A stretch of 64,000 nucleotides of DNA from positions 1-64,000 of the forward strand of contig CAKSIU010000003.1 of NCBI GenBank assembly GCA_934463265.1, written 5' to 3'. Position numbers and translations under genes: made by a program. This DNA comes from an uncultured Eubacteriales bacterium (GTDB lineage: Bacteria > Bacillota > Clostridia > Oscillospirales > Acutalibacteraceae). Under the pieces are notes generated by a model that worked only from the letters and a program-made list of their open reading frames with translations, made no database searches and had not been told where the DNA came from. Shown here in pieces: positions 8,564 to 17,610 of this stretch; position 1 is the stretch's first letter, and every line of letters begins with the position of its first letter.

Positions 8564-9598
8564 GTGGAACTCTCTGATAGAAAATTGAAAATATTATCTG
8601 CGGTTATCAACAACTACATTCAATATGCTGAACCGGTAAGTTCCAAAATTTTGTGTGACCTATTGGATTTTTCCGTTTCTTCGGCAACTATTCGAAATGA
8701 GCTTGCGGAACTTACTGAACTCGGCTTCCTGGAACAACCTCATACATCTGCTGGCCGTATTCCTTCATACCTTGGTTACAGACTTTATATAAATAGGCTT
8801 ATGGGAAAAGCTTATCTATCAAAAAAAAGCAAGGATTATATTGAGTCGGGTTTAAAATTGAGCGAACATGACCCTGAGTTATTGCTAAAAAACGCAACTC
8901 AGATTTTGGCGAATATGACTAATTTTGCGGTTATATCCACGACTGTATCCACAGAAAAAAATTTTATTAGAAATGTTAAGCTGGTTCAAATTAGCAAGTT
9001 TACCGCTATGATTATCCTTACTACATCTTCCGGTGTAATTAAAAATCGACTATTTCGTTGCGAATTTTCTTTAACGGCGGATATTTTAAACACGGTTAAT
9101 AATTTTTTAAGTGAAAGGTTTACTGGCGTTTTATTAGCTGAAATAACTCCTGCGTTTATTCAAACTGTTGCGATATCTGTGGGCGAAATGGCCTTTTTTA
9201 TGTCGGATATTTTAAATGTTCTTTTTGAGGTCTACAAACTTGCTGCCAAACCTGATTTTCATTTTGACGGGCAAACAAATCTTTTGTTAATTCCGGAATT
9301 TAACCAACAGTCTGCTATAAAATTAATGAATTTTTTGACGGTTTACGATGACATAAGCGATTTGTTTTTTTCTTCGGATAATTCCAAAACTAGAGTTTTT
9401 ATTGGAAAGGAAAATCCACACGAAGAGTTGACTCAATCAAGTATTATTGTTACGAAGTACATTGTTAATGGTGAGGACTATGGTTCTATCGGAATAGTTG
9501 GCCCAACCAGAATGAATTATGCTAACACGATTGCTAAACTAGAATACACCGCTTCTTTATTGGGAGATATGTTAAATAATATTTTTTATTTAGAGTAA
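8564..9598 (+). CDS. hrcA: Heat-inducible transcription repressor HrcA
   Basis: HrcA is the dimeric repressor that binds CIRCE and controls its own operon. The 344 residues include the N-terminal winged helix (LSDRKLKILSAVINNYIQ, the SSATIRNELAELTELGFLEQPHTSAGRIPS recognition region split over two helices) and the C-terminal GAF-like domain ending in GSIGIVGPTRMNY. I chose the GTG at 8564, which follows AAGGAGG by 7 bases and begins at the conserved VELSDRK. The upstream ATG at 8504 would place coding sequence across the CIRCE element. It is the first gene of the operon. Confidence 0.95.
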   Translation: MELSDRKLKILSAVINNYIQYAEPVSSKILCDLLDFSVSSATIRNELAELTELGFLEQPHTSAGRIPSYLGYRLYINRLMGKAYLSKKSKDYIESGLKLSEHDPELLLKNATQILANMTNFAVISTTVSTEKNFIRNVKLVQISKFTAMIILTTSSGVIKNRLFRCEFSLTADILNTVNNFLSERFTGVLLAEITPAFIQTVAISVGEMAFFMSDILNVLFEVYKLAAKPDFHFDGQTNLLLIPEFNQQSAIKLMNFLTVYDDISDLFFSSDNSKTRVFIGKENPHEELTQSSIIVTKYIVNGEDYGSIGIVGPTRMNYANTIAKLEYTASLLGDMLNNIFYLE

Positions 9599-9617
9599 TT
9601 TAAAGGAGGCTTATATT

Positions 9618-10157
9618 TTGACTGAAGAAATAATAAAAAATTCTGAATGTGAAAAAGAAAATCATTGTGAAGGTTCAAACGAACAGGAAATAATTAATGA
9701 AAATGAGGAGATTTTAAAGAAATTGGAAGAATTTAAGAGTGAATTAAATGTTCAAAATGAACGTTTTTTGCGCTTGGCTGCTGAGTATGATAATTATAGA
9801 AAACGCAGCGAAAAAGATAAAATTTCAATCTATAACGATGCAAAAGCTAAAACCGTTGCGGAAATTCTTCCTATTGCGGACTGTATAGAAAGGGCGATTG
9901 AGTCCAGTCGCGACGCTGATGATGAATATCAAAAAGGGCTTTCCATGTTAAATGAACAATTTATTGCTACTCTTTCTAAACTTGGGGTGAATTCATTTGG
10001 AAGTGTCGGAGATAAATTCAATCCGGAACTTCACAATGCGATATCTCATATTGAAGACGATAAATTGGATGAAAATGTTATTGCGCAAATTTTTCAAAAG
10101 GGATACACGCTTGGGGATAAGGTAATTCGTCATGCGATGGTTTCCGTTGCAAATTAG
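9618..10157 (+). CDS. grpE: Nucleotide exchange factor GrpE
   Basis: GrpE releases ADP from DnaK. The 179-residue protein has an acidic disordered N terminus, a long coiled coil with the FLRLAAEYDNYRKR signature near residue 50, and the C-terminal beta domain with KFNPELHNAI and KGYTLGDKVIRHAMV. The start codon is TTG, 8 bases after AAAGGAGG. It is second in the CIRCE operon, 19 bases after hrcA. Confidence 0.95.
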   Translation: MTEEIIKNSECEKENHCEGSNEQEIINENEEILKKLEEFKSELNVQNERFLRLAAEYDNYRKRSEKDKISIYNDAKAKTVAEILPIADCIERAIESSRDADDEYQKGLSMLNEQFIATLSKLGVNSFGSVGDKFNPELHNAISHIEDDKLDENVIAQIFQKGYTLGDKVIRHAMVSVAN

Positions 10158-10223
10158 CAAATTATTGCGGTTTTTCCGCTAAAACTATAAATATAAATAT
10201 TATAAAATTTGGAGGTTTTTATT

Positions 10224-12080
10224 ATGGCAAAAATTATCGGTATTGATTTGGGTACTACAAACTCTTGCGTAGCTGTTATTGAGGGGGGCGAACCTGTTGT
10301 CATCGCCAATGCTGAAGGAACTAGGACAACTCCATCGGTTGTTGCATTTTCTAAAACTGGAGAAAGAATGGTTGGTCAAGTGGCTAAACGTCAGGCTATT
10401 ACTAACCCCGACCGCACTATTTCTTCAATAAAAAGAGAAATGGGAACTAGTCATAAAGTGAATATAGATGGAAACAGTTTTACTCCGCAGGAAATTTCGG
10501 CTATGATACTTCAAAAATTAAAAGCCGACGCGGAAGCTTATTTGGGCGATACTGTGACTCAAGCGGTTATTACTGTTCCGGCATACTTTACAGACGCGCA
10601 ACGTCAGGCAACTAAAGACGCTGGTAAAATTGCAGGATTGGACGTAAAGCGTATAATAAATGAGCCAACTGCTGCTGCTCTATCTTATGGAATAGATAAG
10701 GAAAATTACCAAAAAATTATGGTCTATGACCTTGGCGGAGGTACATTTGATGTTTCTATCATCGAAATGGGCGACGGTGTACAAGAAGTTCTGGCAACTG
10801 CGGGAAATAATAAACTTGGTGGCGACGATTTTGACCAAAGAATTATTGATTGGATGGTTGACTCGTTTAAATCCGAAAACGGTGTGGATTTGAGAACTGA
10901 CAAAATGGCTATGCAACGTCTAAAGGAAGCTGCTGAAAAAGCTAAAATCGAACTTTCTGGGGTCACGTCTACCGCGATTAATTTGCCATTTATTACTGCA
11001 GACGCTACTGGTCCTAAACATCTTGACTTAACCTTGACTAGGGCTAAATTTAATGAACTTACAAAAGATTTAGTTGAGAATACTATGGGACCTGTTCGTC
11101 AGGCATTATCTGATTCTGGTTTGTCTATAAATCAGATTGATAAAGTCTTGATGGTTGGCGGGTCTTCGAGAATTCCTGCGGTTCAGGATGCTGTTAAATC
11201 TTTAATTGGAAAAGAACCGTTCAAAGGAATAAATCCGGATGAATGTGTTGCAATCGGTGCAGCTTTACAGGCTGGCGTTTTGGGCGGAGAAGTTCAAGGC
11301 TTGCTTCTTTTGGATGTTACTCCCCTATCTCTCGGCGTTGAAACTATGGGCGGTATCATGACAAAAATTATTGACAGAAATACCACTATTCCTACTAAAA
11401 AAAGTCAAATTTTCTCAACCGCCATGGATAATCAAACTCAAGTTCAAATTAATGTGCTTCAAGGCGAGCGCGAATTTGCAAAAGATAATAAACAGTTGGG
11501 ATTATTTACATTAGACGGAATTGCTCCTGCTATGCGCGGAATTCCTCAAATTGAAGTCACTTTCGATATTGACGCTAACGGCATTGTGAATGTTAATGCT
11601 AAGGACCTCGGAACTGGCAAAGAGCAAAAGATTACAATTACATCGAACACGAATATGTCTAAAGAAGAAATTGAGCAGGCTGTTAAAAACGCTGAACAAT
11701 TCGCTGAAGAAGATAAAAAGCGTCGTGAAGAGGTTGAAACTAAAAATGAGGCAGAAAATCTTTGCTACGCCGTTGAAAAATTAATAAATGAAAACGGTGA
11801 CAAGATTGACAGCGCGGACAAAGATAATCTTAATGCAAAAGTTAAGTCATTAAAAGAGGCAATTTCTGCCAACAACATAGACACTATTAAATCCGGAAAA
11901 GAAGATTTGCAGAAAGCAATGTATGAAGTTTCGGCAAAGTTATATCAAAATGCAGCTCCAAATCAAGATGCTGGTACGGCCGAGAGTCAAAATAGTGATG
12001 CAAATGCTACAGCTGGCAACGCGCAAGGTGGCGAAAATGTTTACGAAGCCGATTTTAAAGATGTAGATAATAATAAATAG
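10224..12080 (+). CDS. dnaK: Chaperone DnaK (Hsp70)
   Basis: DnaK is the ATP-dependent cytoplasmic Hsp70. The 618 residues show the complete family plan: [11 protein letters not shown] at the start, the [11 protein letters not shown] and [10 protein letters not shown] phosphate and connection motifs, the [10 protein letters not shown] adenosine motif, the substrate-binding domain (TPLSLGVET), and a helical lid ending in a disordered Ala/Gly/Asn-rich tail. The start is ATG at 10224, after TTTGGAGG. An in-frame TTG at 10209 overlaps the ribosome binding site and is not used. A hairpin separates it from dnaJ. Confidence 0.97.
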   Translation: MAKIIGIDLGTTNSCVAVIEGGEPVVIANAEGTRTTPSVVAFSKTGERMVGQVAKRQAITNPDRTISSIKREMGTSHKVNIDGNSFTPQEISAMILQKLKADAEAYLGDTVTQAVITVPAYFTDAQRQATKDAGKIAGLDVKRIINEPTAAALSYGIDKENYQKIMVYDLGGGTFDVSIIEMGDGVQEVLATAGNNKLGGDDFDQRIIDWMVDSFKSENGVDLRTDKMAMQRLKEAAEKAKIELSGVTSTAINLPFITADATGPKHLDLTLTRAKFNELTKDLVENTMGPVRQALSDSGLSINQIDKVLMVGGSSRIPAVQDAVKSLIGKEPFKGINPDECVAIGAALQAGVLGGEVQGLLLLDVTPLSLGVETMGGIMTKIIDRNTTIPTKKSQIFSTAMDNQTQVQINVLQGEREFAKDNKQLGLFTLDGIAPAMRGIPQIEVTFDIDANGIVNVNAKDLGTGKEQKITITSNTNMSKEEIEQAVKNAEQFAEEDKKRREEVETKNEAENLCYAVEKLINENGDKIDSADKDNLNAKVKSLKEAISANNIDTIKSGKEDLQKAMYEVSAKLYQNAAPNQDAGTAESQNSDANATAGNAQGGENVYEADFKDVDNNK

Positions 12081-12095
12081 AGTTAATTTGCACGA

Positions 12096-12132
12096 AAATC
12101 CCTTAACCGCATTTTTGGTGGTTGAGGGATTT
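12096..12132 (+). other. Intergenic hairpin between dnaK and dnaJ
   Basis: AAATCCCTTAACC (12096-12108) pairs with GGTTGAGGGATTT (12120-12132) as a 13-bp stem with one G-U pair. No T tract follows, so it is more likely a processing, stability or partial-termination signal that lowers dnaJ relative to dnaK than a full terminator. Confidence 0.6.
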
Positions 12133-12167
12133 CCATAACAGTCGAAGATTTTTTAGGAGTGATTTTT

Positions 12168-13328
12168 TTGTCATCTAAACGAGATTTTTACGAAGTTTTG
12201 GGCCTTTCTAAAGGTGCTTCCGAGGACGAAATTAAAAAGGCTTATCGAAAACTCGCAAAAAAATATCATCCGGACTTAAATCCAGGTGATAAAGACGCTG
12301 AATCAAAATTTAAAGAAGTAAATGAAGCTTATGAAGTGCTTTCTGATAGCAACAAACGTTCGAGGTATGATCAATTTGGTCATGCAGGAGTCGATCCATC
12401 ATATGGAGCTGCTAGTGCTGCTGGAGGAAATCCTTTTGGTGATGATTTTGACATCGGAGATATATTCAGTAGCTTTTTTGGCGGCGGCTTTGGCGGCGGT
12501 TTTTCATCTAGGCGTCAAGCTAATCCCAATGCGCCTAGACGCGGTTCTGATACGGAAGCTAACATCAGTATTTCTTTTGAAAAGGCTGCAAAAGGGTGCA
12601 AAAAAAATGTTTCTTATCGCGTTGTCGAAAAATGTCCCGATTGTAGCGGCTCAGGAGCAGCTAAAGGTACTTCCGCAAAAACTTGCCCAATTTGCCATGG
12701 AACCGGGCAAAGTCGCGTTACTCAGCGAACTCCTTTTGGAGTTATTCAGACGGCACATACTTGTGAAAAATGTCATGGAACCGGCTCTGTTATAGAAAAT
12801 CCATGCAGAAGATGCTCCGGTACGGGAAGAATTCAGACTTCTAAAAAAGTTGAAGTGAATATTCCGGCTGGCATAGATAATGGACAAATTTTAAAAGTAA
12901 GCGGGCATGGAAATGCTGGTGTTAATGGTGGCCCTTCAGGTGATTTACACGTTTATATTAATGTTCAACCTCATTCTATCTTTGAGCGCCGTGGTTTCGA
13001 TATTTGGTGCGAACTTCCAATTACTTTTGTTCAGGCTGCACTCGGCGCGGAAGTTACTGTGCCTACACTCGATGGAAAAGTCAGTTATAATATTCATGAA
13101 GGCACTCAGCCAGGAGATGTTTTTAAACTTCGTGGAAAAGGCATTGAACGACTCGGTTCTAGAGGATGCGGTGACCAATTTGTAAAAGTAAGTATCGAAA
13201 TTCCAAAAAATTTATCTCAGAAACAAAAAGAAATTTTGCGTAATTTTGAAAATGAAGCTACTGAAACAAATTATCAAAAAAGAAAAGGTTTTTTCGAGAA
13301 AATAAAAAATATATTTGGAGAAAATTAA
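12168..13328 (+). CDS. dnaJ: Chaperone DnaJ (Hsp40)
   Basis: DnaJ delivers substrates to DnaK and stimulates its ATPase. The 386-residue protein has the J domain with the HPD motif ([10 protein letters not shown]), a Gly/Phe-rich linker, four CxxCxGxG-type zinc repeats ([32 protein letters not shown]) and the C-terminal substrate-binding domains. The likely start is TTG at 12168, 8 bases after AGGAG. The upstream in-frame GTG at 12159 overlaps the ribosome binding site. The stop codon directly abuts the ATG of prmA. Confidence 0.95.
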   Translation: MSSKRDFYEVLGLSKGASEDEIKKAYRKLAKKYHPDLNPGDKDAESKFKEVNEAYEVLSDSNKRSRYDQFGHAGVDPSYGAASAAGGNPFGDDFDIGDIFSSFFGGGFGGGFSSRRQANPNAPRRGSDTEANISISFEKAAKGCKKNVSYRVVEKCPDCSGSGAAKGTSAKTCPICHGTGQSRVTQRTPFGVIQTAHTCEKCHGTGSVIENPCRRCSGTGRIQTSKKVEVNIPAGIDNGQILKVSGHGNAGVNGGPSGDLHVYINVQPHSIFERRGFDIWCELPITFVQAALGAEVTVPTLDGKVSYNIHEGTQPGDVFKLRGKGIERLGSRGCGDQFVKVSIEIPKNLSQKQKEILRNFENEATETNYQKRKGFFEKIKNIFGEN

Positions 13329-14255
13329 ATGGACTTTACCGAAATTATAATCGAAATAAATACAAACGATATTGAAACTGCTTCGGCCATTGCAAATATG
13401 GTAGTTCCTTACGGTATATACATTGAAGACTATTCAAATTTGGAGGCCGAAACAAAAGAAATCGCGCATATTGACCTTATTGACGAAGACTTATTAGCAA
13501 AAAATAGAAGCCTTGCTTTAATTCATCTGTACATTTCTCCAGAAAATATTCCTCTTGAAGCTATCTCTTTTTTGCGTGAACGTTTTGGTTCCGCTAAAAT
13601 AAAACATAAAATTTCTACGCAAAACTGCAAAATGGAAGACTATATAAATAACTGGAAAAAATATTTTAAACCGATTCCTGTCGGAGATAAATTATTGATT
13701 TGTCCGTCGTGGGAAAAATGCAATGTTAATTCGTCTAATAATCGTACGATTTTGCAGCTCGACCCTGGTTTAGCTTTTGGAACCGGAACTCATGAAACAA
13801 CTCGTCTTTGCCTTGAATTGCTCGAAAAGTATATCAATTCAAATGTAAATGTGCTTGATGTCGGCTGCGGTAGCGGAATTTTATCTATAGCATCAATCCT
13901 TCTTGGTGCCGAAAGTGTAACTGGTGTAGATATCGATGAACTTGCAGTAAAGACAGCACTAGAAAATGCAAAAATTAATAATGTAAATAACAAATTTAAT
14001 GCTGTTTGTGGCAACTTAACAGAAAAAATTTCTGGCAAATTCGATATAATCGTTGCAAACATTGTAGCAGACGTAATAATTGAGTTAAATAAATCGATAA
14101 AAAATTATATGAACGAAAACTCGATATACTTAATGAGCGGAATCATTGAGCCATATAAAGATAAAGTCTTGCAATCTCTCGAAGCGGATTTTAATATCCT
14201 AGACTTAAAAACTGAAAACGGTTGGGTTGCAATCGCTGCAGAATTAAAAAAATAA
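13329..14255 (+). CDS. prmA: Ribosomal protein L11 methyltransferase PrmA
   Basis: PrmA trimethylates ribosomal protein L11 using S-adenosylmethionine. The 308-residue protein has an N-terminal alpha/beta substrate domain and the C-terminal methyltransferase domain. Its hallmarks are the DPGLAFGTGTHETT loop, the SAM motif DVGCGSGILSIA, and NIVADVI in place of the usual NILAxxI. The ATG lies immediately after the dnaJ stop, with GGAG inside the end of dnaJ, so the genes are translationally linked. A dnaJ-prmA pair is common in Firmicutes. Confidence 0.93.
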   Translation: MDFTEIIIEINTNDIETASAIANMVVPYGIYIEDYSNLEAETKEIAHIDLIDEDLLAKNRSLALIHLYISPENIPLEAISFLRERFGSAKIKHKISTQNCKMEDYINNWKKYFKPIPVGDKLLICPSWEKCNVNSSNNRTILQLDPGLAFGTGTHETTRLCLELLEKYINSNVNVLDVGCGSGILSIASILLGAESVTGVDIDELAVKTALENAKINNVNNKFNAVCGNLTEKISGKFDIIVANIVADVIIELNKSIKNYMNENSIYLMSGIIEPYKDKVLQSLEADFNILDLKTENGWVAIAAELKK

Positions 14256-14290
14256 ACATATAAGAGAAAATAAAAAAGGAGCTAAAATGT

Positions 14291-14653
14291 ATGGAAAAAT
14301 ACGTTTTTAAAATAATAATGAAACATATTTTTTACATTTTGCTTCTTTTGATTATTTTTGCGATTCTATATTTTTTCAAAATTTCTTGCTTTTTTCGCTT
14401 TTTTACAGGAATTCCCTGCCCTTCTTGCGGTATGACTCGTGCTTTTTTATCATTAATAAAATTAAATCTTCGTGAATCTTTTTATTACCATCCACTTTTA
14501 ATTCCATCATTATTCGCCGCATTCATCGCTATACATATGAATGTTTCTGCACTTAAGTTCAACAAAAAAATTGCCAACACTTATTTATGGGCTTTTATTA
14601 TAATTTTTTTCGCGGTATATTTGTTTCGGCTCATCACCAATAGTATTCCGTAA
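14291..14653 (+). CDS. DUF2752 family small membrane protein
   Basis: A 120-residue protein with three hydrophobic segments (about 10-30, 66-80 and 93-112). Between the first two is the DUF2752 signature CPSCGMTRAF, followed by an HPL motif. The CxxC pair suggests metal or redox chemistry at the membrane face, but the family has no known function. It lies 35 bases after prmA, has a GGAG site, and shares a bidirectional terminator with corA, so it is probably the last gene of the chaperone operon. Confidence 0.85.
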   Translation: MEKYVFKIIMKHIFYILLLLIIFAILYFFKISCFFRFFTGIPCPSCGMTRAFLSLIKLNLRESFYYHPLLIPSLFAAFIAIHMNVSALKFNKKIANTYLWAFIIIFFAVYLFRLITNSIP

Positions 14654-14671
14654 ATCCACAAGCGGCAAATT

Positions 14672-14706
14672 AAAAAGATATGTTATAAATCATAACATAT
14701 CTTTTT
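14672..14706. terminator. Bidirectional terminator between the DUF2752 gene and corA
   Basis: A 15-bp perfect stem, AAAAAGATATGTTAT with its complement, and a 5-base loop. It has T runs in both directions. The corA stop codon lies inside the hairpin. Confidence 0.8.
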
Positions 14707-15622
14707 TCTTTAGTATGTAAGCAACTATTGCAACGATGGCGCCTGTAAATACAATTGGGAACCACCAATATTGTTTTTGAGTAAACGGCAAATACTCAAC
14801 GTTCATGCCGTAAATTCCAGAAACTATTGTTGGAATCGAGGATAATAAAGTTATCGAGGCCAGAACTTTCATTACGATATTCAAATTATTGGAAATTATA
14901 GACGCAAAAACATCCATGGTGCTTGCCAAAATATTCATGTGCGTGTTAGACATTTCTATAGCTTGTCTGACTTCAATCAGAACATCGTCCAACAATTCAT
15001 GGTCTTCGTCATACAATTTTACAAGTCTGCCACGAGCTATTTTTTCAAGAGTTGCTTCATTAGCCTTTAAAGAGGATGAAAAATAAACCAGTGATTTTTC
15101 TATTTCTAATAATTGAATCAACTCTTTATTTTTCATAGATTTTCGAAGTTCATGCTCAGCGTGGTCACTAATTTTATCAATCTGCTTCAAATACTGCAGA
15201 TATTTCATTGCAACTCTTAAAATAATATATAGTACAAACTGCGTTTTAAATTGCGGATAAATATTTCTAACCACGCCTTCCGCAAATTCACCGATAATCA
15301 CATTTTCCCTCAGGCAAAGAGTAATAACATTCGACTCGGTTATAATTATACCAAGTGGCATTGTATGATATGTAATACTTTTTTCATTTTTTCTAGCAAC
15401 AGGAATATCCACAACAATTAAGGTATTGCCATCTTCGTAGTCTATGTGAGAAGATTCTTCTTCGTCCAAAGCTGACTTTAAAAAATCCGGGTCGATATTA
15501 AAATCGGTGATTAATTTATCGATTTCATCATCATCAGGCGCAGTACAATTTATCCAGCAACCGACTTCGTATGATTCAATTTCTGTAATTTTTCCTTTTA
15601 TATTTTTATAATAATTTACCAA
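14690..15622 (-). CDS. corA: CorA family divalent cation transporter
   Basis: CorA forms a pentameric channel for magnesium and sometimes cobalt or zinc. The 310-residue protein has the large cytoplasmic N-terminal domain and a long stalk helix. Two C-terminal membrane helices follow, the first ending in the selectivity motif YGMN. It is transcribed alone from a long, potentially structured 5' leader and converges on the DUF2752 gene. Zinc-exporting relatives such as ZntB share the fold, but the GMN and sequence around it fit uptake of magnesium. Confidence 0.9.
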   Translation of the reverse strand: MVNYYKNIKGKITEIESYEVGCWINCTAPDDDEIDKLITDFNIDPDFLKSALDEEESSHIDYEDGNTLIVVDIPVARKNEKSITYHTMPLGIIITESNVITLCLRENVIIGEFAEGVVRNIYPQFKTQFVLYIILRVAMKYLQYLKQIDKISDHAEHELRKSMKNKELIQLLEIEKSLVYFSSSLKANEATLEKIARGRLVKLYDEDHELLDDVLIEVRQAIEMSNTHMNILASTMDVFASIISNNLNIVMKVLASITLLSSIPTIVSGIYGMNVEYLPFTQKQYWWFPIVFTGAIVAIVAYILKKKDML

Positions 15623-15790
15623 ACTTACATCCCCTTAAAAATTCATTAAGGGAACATACGCTCACAAAATTTGTGAAAATATGTTTCCTTAATAAAAAAT
15701 ATTCTCTTACAAAAGCCCCATTTGGGTCATCAGAAACCATATTCTCACAACCTAAAAATAAAAATTCTAATTTTTTATCGATATAATATA
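15623..15790 (-). promoter_or_regulatory. Structured 5' leader upstream of corA
   Basis: A 14-bp inverted repeat (15645-15658 with 15680-15693, one G-U pair) encloses an inner TCACAAA/TTTGTGA palindrome. It stands just ahead of the corA start, and a CCC/GGG mini-hairpin lies further upstream in the leader. A metal-sensing leader would make sense here. However, the conserved bases of the M-box were not recognised, so no riboswitch class is claimed. Confidence 0.35.
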
Positions 15791-15874
15791 ATTATATCAC
15801 AAAATCGAAAAAAATACAATCAACCGAACATATCCCGCAGTTTAATTAAATTTTTATATTTTTTATAAAAAGTA

Positions 15875-15903
15875 TTGACACTATATATTTTTTATGTTAT
15901 CAT
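15875..15903 (+). promoter_or_regulatory. Promoter of the first GG-leader peptide gene
   Basis: TTGACA (15875-15880), a 17-base spacer and TATCAT (15898-15903) make a near-consensus promoter. It lies about 50 bases before the AAAGGG ribosome binding site of the peptide gene. Confidence 0.7.
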
Positions 15904-15955
15904 TAACTAGAAATGCGCATCTCAAACTATTTTATTTTTAGAAAGGGTGTTTTTC

Positions 15956-16207
15956 ATGGACAAAAAAGATATGAAAACGGAATTAAATGAAAACAATTTA
16001 GAAAATGTTTCTGGGGGAGGCGAAGTTAAATTTTTAAGAAATACAAGTAAAAATGATGAAAAAGGTGCCAGATATATTGCCAAAGCAACCTTTAACGGAA
16101 AACCAGTCACGGGTTACTTTAAAGATATGGACGTAGCTAAGGTTTGGGTAAAAAATTTTGAACAAGACGACATAGAACTTTTGGAAAGTGGTCATCTATA
16201 TTTTTAA
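15956..16207 (+). CDS. Peptide with double-glycine (bacteriocin-type) leader
   Basis: An 83-residue protein whose first 22 residues form a double-glycine leader. An acidic, Asn-rich helix (ELNENNLENV) ends in SGGG at residues 19-22, the type removed by C39-peptidase exporters. The remaining 61 residues are charged and rich in likely beta strands, with no cysteine. They therefore do not look like a pore-forming class II bacteriocin or a lanthipeptide core. I chose the ATG at 15956, after AAAGGG; an in-frame GTG at 15947 overlaps that site. The gene has its own strong promoter and a terminator. No modification, immunity or transport gene is adjacent. The NHLM-type C39 exporter at 61.6-63.8 kb is a possible partner. 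The function of the mature part is unknown. Confidence 0.72.
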   Translation: MDKKDMKTELNENNLENVSGGGEVKFLRNTSKNDEKGARYIAKATFNGKPVTGYFKDMDVAKVWVKNFEQDDIELLESGHLYF

Positions 16208-16210
16208 ATA

Positions 16211-16243
16211 AAAAACACCTGCTTTATAAAAAGCAGGCGTTTT
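16211..16243. terminator. Bidirectional terminator between the two peptide genes
   Basis: AAAACACCTGCTTT pairs with AAAGCAGGCGTTTT with one mismatch. The convergent peptide genes share it. Confidence 0.75.
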
Positions 16244-16265
16244 CTTTGCGTATAATCAATTAAAA

Positions 16266-16487
16266 TTAAACATCACAATAAAAGCCGTTATCGTATTTTA
16301 AGTGCCAACAATATTTACACTTCTCAGGACAACCATCCTGTCTCCACTCACCTTCTTTACTCTCCAAAACTCTAAAACTTCCCGGCTTACAGCATATTCC
16401 ATCCGAACTAACGTCAACAATCGCTCCACCTGAAATTCCAGATAGTTTACCTAACTCTATCTTTTCTTTTTTTAAAACTTCACTCAT
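16266..16487 (-). CDS. Cysteine-rich peptide with double-glycine leader
   Basis: A 73-residue protein with a short charged leader ending in LSGISGG (residues 15-21), followed by a 52-residue core with six cysteines (32, 33, 53, 57, 60, 71). The even number and CxxxCxxC spacing suggest disulfides, metal binding or post-translational thioether formation. The start is ATG after AGGGGTG. It converges on the other GG-leader gene, and the pair forms an isolated two-peptide island between corA and pdaA. No maturation enzyme is nearby. It could be a secreted antimicrobial or signalling peptide, or a two-peptide system with its neighbour. Both ideas are inference from the leaders. Confidence 0.7.
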   Translation of the reverse strand: MSEVLKKEKIELGKLSGISGGAIVDVSSDGICCKPGSFRVLESKEGEWRQDGCPEKCKYCWHLKYDNGFYCDV

Positions 16488-16565
16488 TTTATAACACCCC
16501 TATCCATTAAAATTAATCCATGATAAACTTTCCTTTTTAGAATAAATTAAACTATTTTTAAACAT

Positions 16566-16613
16566 AAAGCACTCATAAAATACTCGTTGAAAAGTAATTT
16601 TTATGAATGCTTT
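16566..16613 (-). terminator. Hairpin downstream of pdaA
   Basis: AAAGCACTCATAAAA (16566-16580) pairs with TTTTATGAATGCTTT (16599-16613), a 15-bp stem with one G-U pair, about 165 bases past the pdaA stop. It probably ends the sipL-spoIVA-pdaA transcripts. The rest of 16488-16777 shows no gene. Confidence 0.5.
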
Positions 16614-16777
16614 TGGATATTAATACAAGACTTTTAAATTAACGTTATGTAATAAGATTTAAAGAATATAATAATGCAAAATAATTAAATTAAATTTATA
16701 TTGGTGATTTATATTATATTACATTATTTTTAATTCGTCAAGAGTAATATATTATAAAGATTTCATTATTTTTTTAG

Positions 16778-17596
16778 TCAATTATTACTAAGTTCATCTA
16801 TCGAACCAAAAGTGTATCCTTCGGATTTCCATTTATTTATAAGTTCGTCTAGAATTTCTGAATTCGTCTTTGATGTGCTATGCAATAATACCACTGCACC
16901 TGGGTGAACCCTTGATAATTTTTCAAAAGCATGTTCCTTTGTAGGTTGTTTGTCTGTAAGCCAATCTACATATGCCAAACTCCAAAATATCGTTTTGTAA
17001 CCTAACTCATGTGCGTGTTTTAAATTTTCTTCATTATACTTACCCTGCGGCGGTCTATAATACTTCGGAAGATCTTTGCCTGTGGTTTCTTTAAACATCT
17101 CCTCCAACTTTGAAATTTCCTTTTTAAATGATTCCATATCCGAAATTTTAGACATATCGGGGTGTGAAAAGGTATGATTTCCCACTGTATGCCCCTCATC
17201 AACCATTCTTTTTACCAAGTCTGGACTTGTTTTTATATAATTTCCAACCAAAAAGAAGGTTGCTTTAACATCATTTTTCTTTAAAGCATCAAGTATAGCT
17301 GGTGTATAGCCATTTTCAAAACCTGCATCAAATGTAAGGTATACTTTTTTTTCATCCGGATTTCCTAAATAATATGCATCATACTGTTTCAAAAAATCTC
17401 TACTGGCGTTGCCTGTTGGGGCTTTTCCGGGTTCACTGAACGCTAATCCCCAATTATTATTTACAGCTTTCGACGTCGCTATTGATTTATTATTCGCTGA
17501 AAGACTTGTTCCAATCAAGACTGAGGTAATTATAAAGCAGACCATCGTTAAAAAAATTATATATTTTCTTCTTAAAACTATTACCAATCCGCTCAC
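16778..17596 (-). CDS. pdaA: Polysaccharide deacetylase, PdaA-type (spore cortex muramic lactam)
   Basis: PdaA removes the N-acetyl group from muramic acid so that muramic-delta-lactam can form in the spore cortex. The 272-residue protein has an N-terminal membrane/signal segment (about 10-32), the delta-lactam-family lead-in NNWGLAFSEPGKAPTG, then the NodB domain. That domain has TFDAGFENG (Asp90), HTFSHPDM (His141 and His145), RPPQGKYN and LLHSTSK. The lead-in before the NodB domain is characteristic of PdaA rather than of general chitin deacetylases. The start is GTG after AAAGGGCG. It lies 14 bases downstream of spoIVA, in a sporulation block. Confidence 0.88.
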   Translation of the reverse strand: MSGLVIVLRRKYIIFLTMVCFIITSVLIGTSLSANNKSIATSKAVNNNWGLAFSEPGKAPTGNASRDFLKQYDAYYLGNPDEKKVYLTFDAGFENGYTPAILDALKKNDVKATFFLVGNYIKTSPDLVKRMVDEGHTVGNHTFSHPDMSKISDMESFKKEISKLEEMFKETTGKDLPKYYRPPQGKYNEENLKHAHELGYKTIFWSLAYVDWLTDKQPTKEHAFEKLSRVHPGAVVLLHSTSKTNSEILDELINKWKSEGYTFGSIDELSNN

Positions 17597-17610
17597 CGCC
17601 CTTTGTATAG

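Noticed and set aside
10680..10966. Overlapping minus-strand open frames inside dnaK
   Set aside because: They are antisense shadows of a highly conserved coding sequence.
15623..15790. M-box (ykoK) magnesium riboswitch before corA
   Set aside because: There are structural hints, but the conserved core bases were not found, so only a structured leader is listed.
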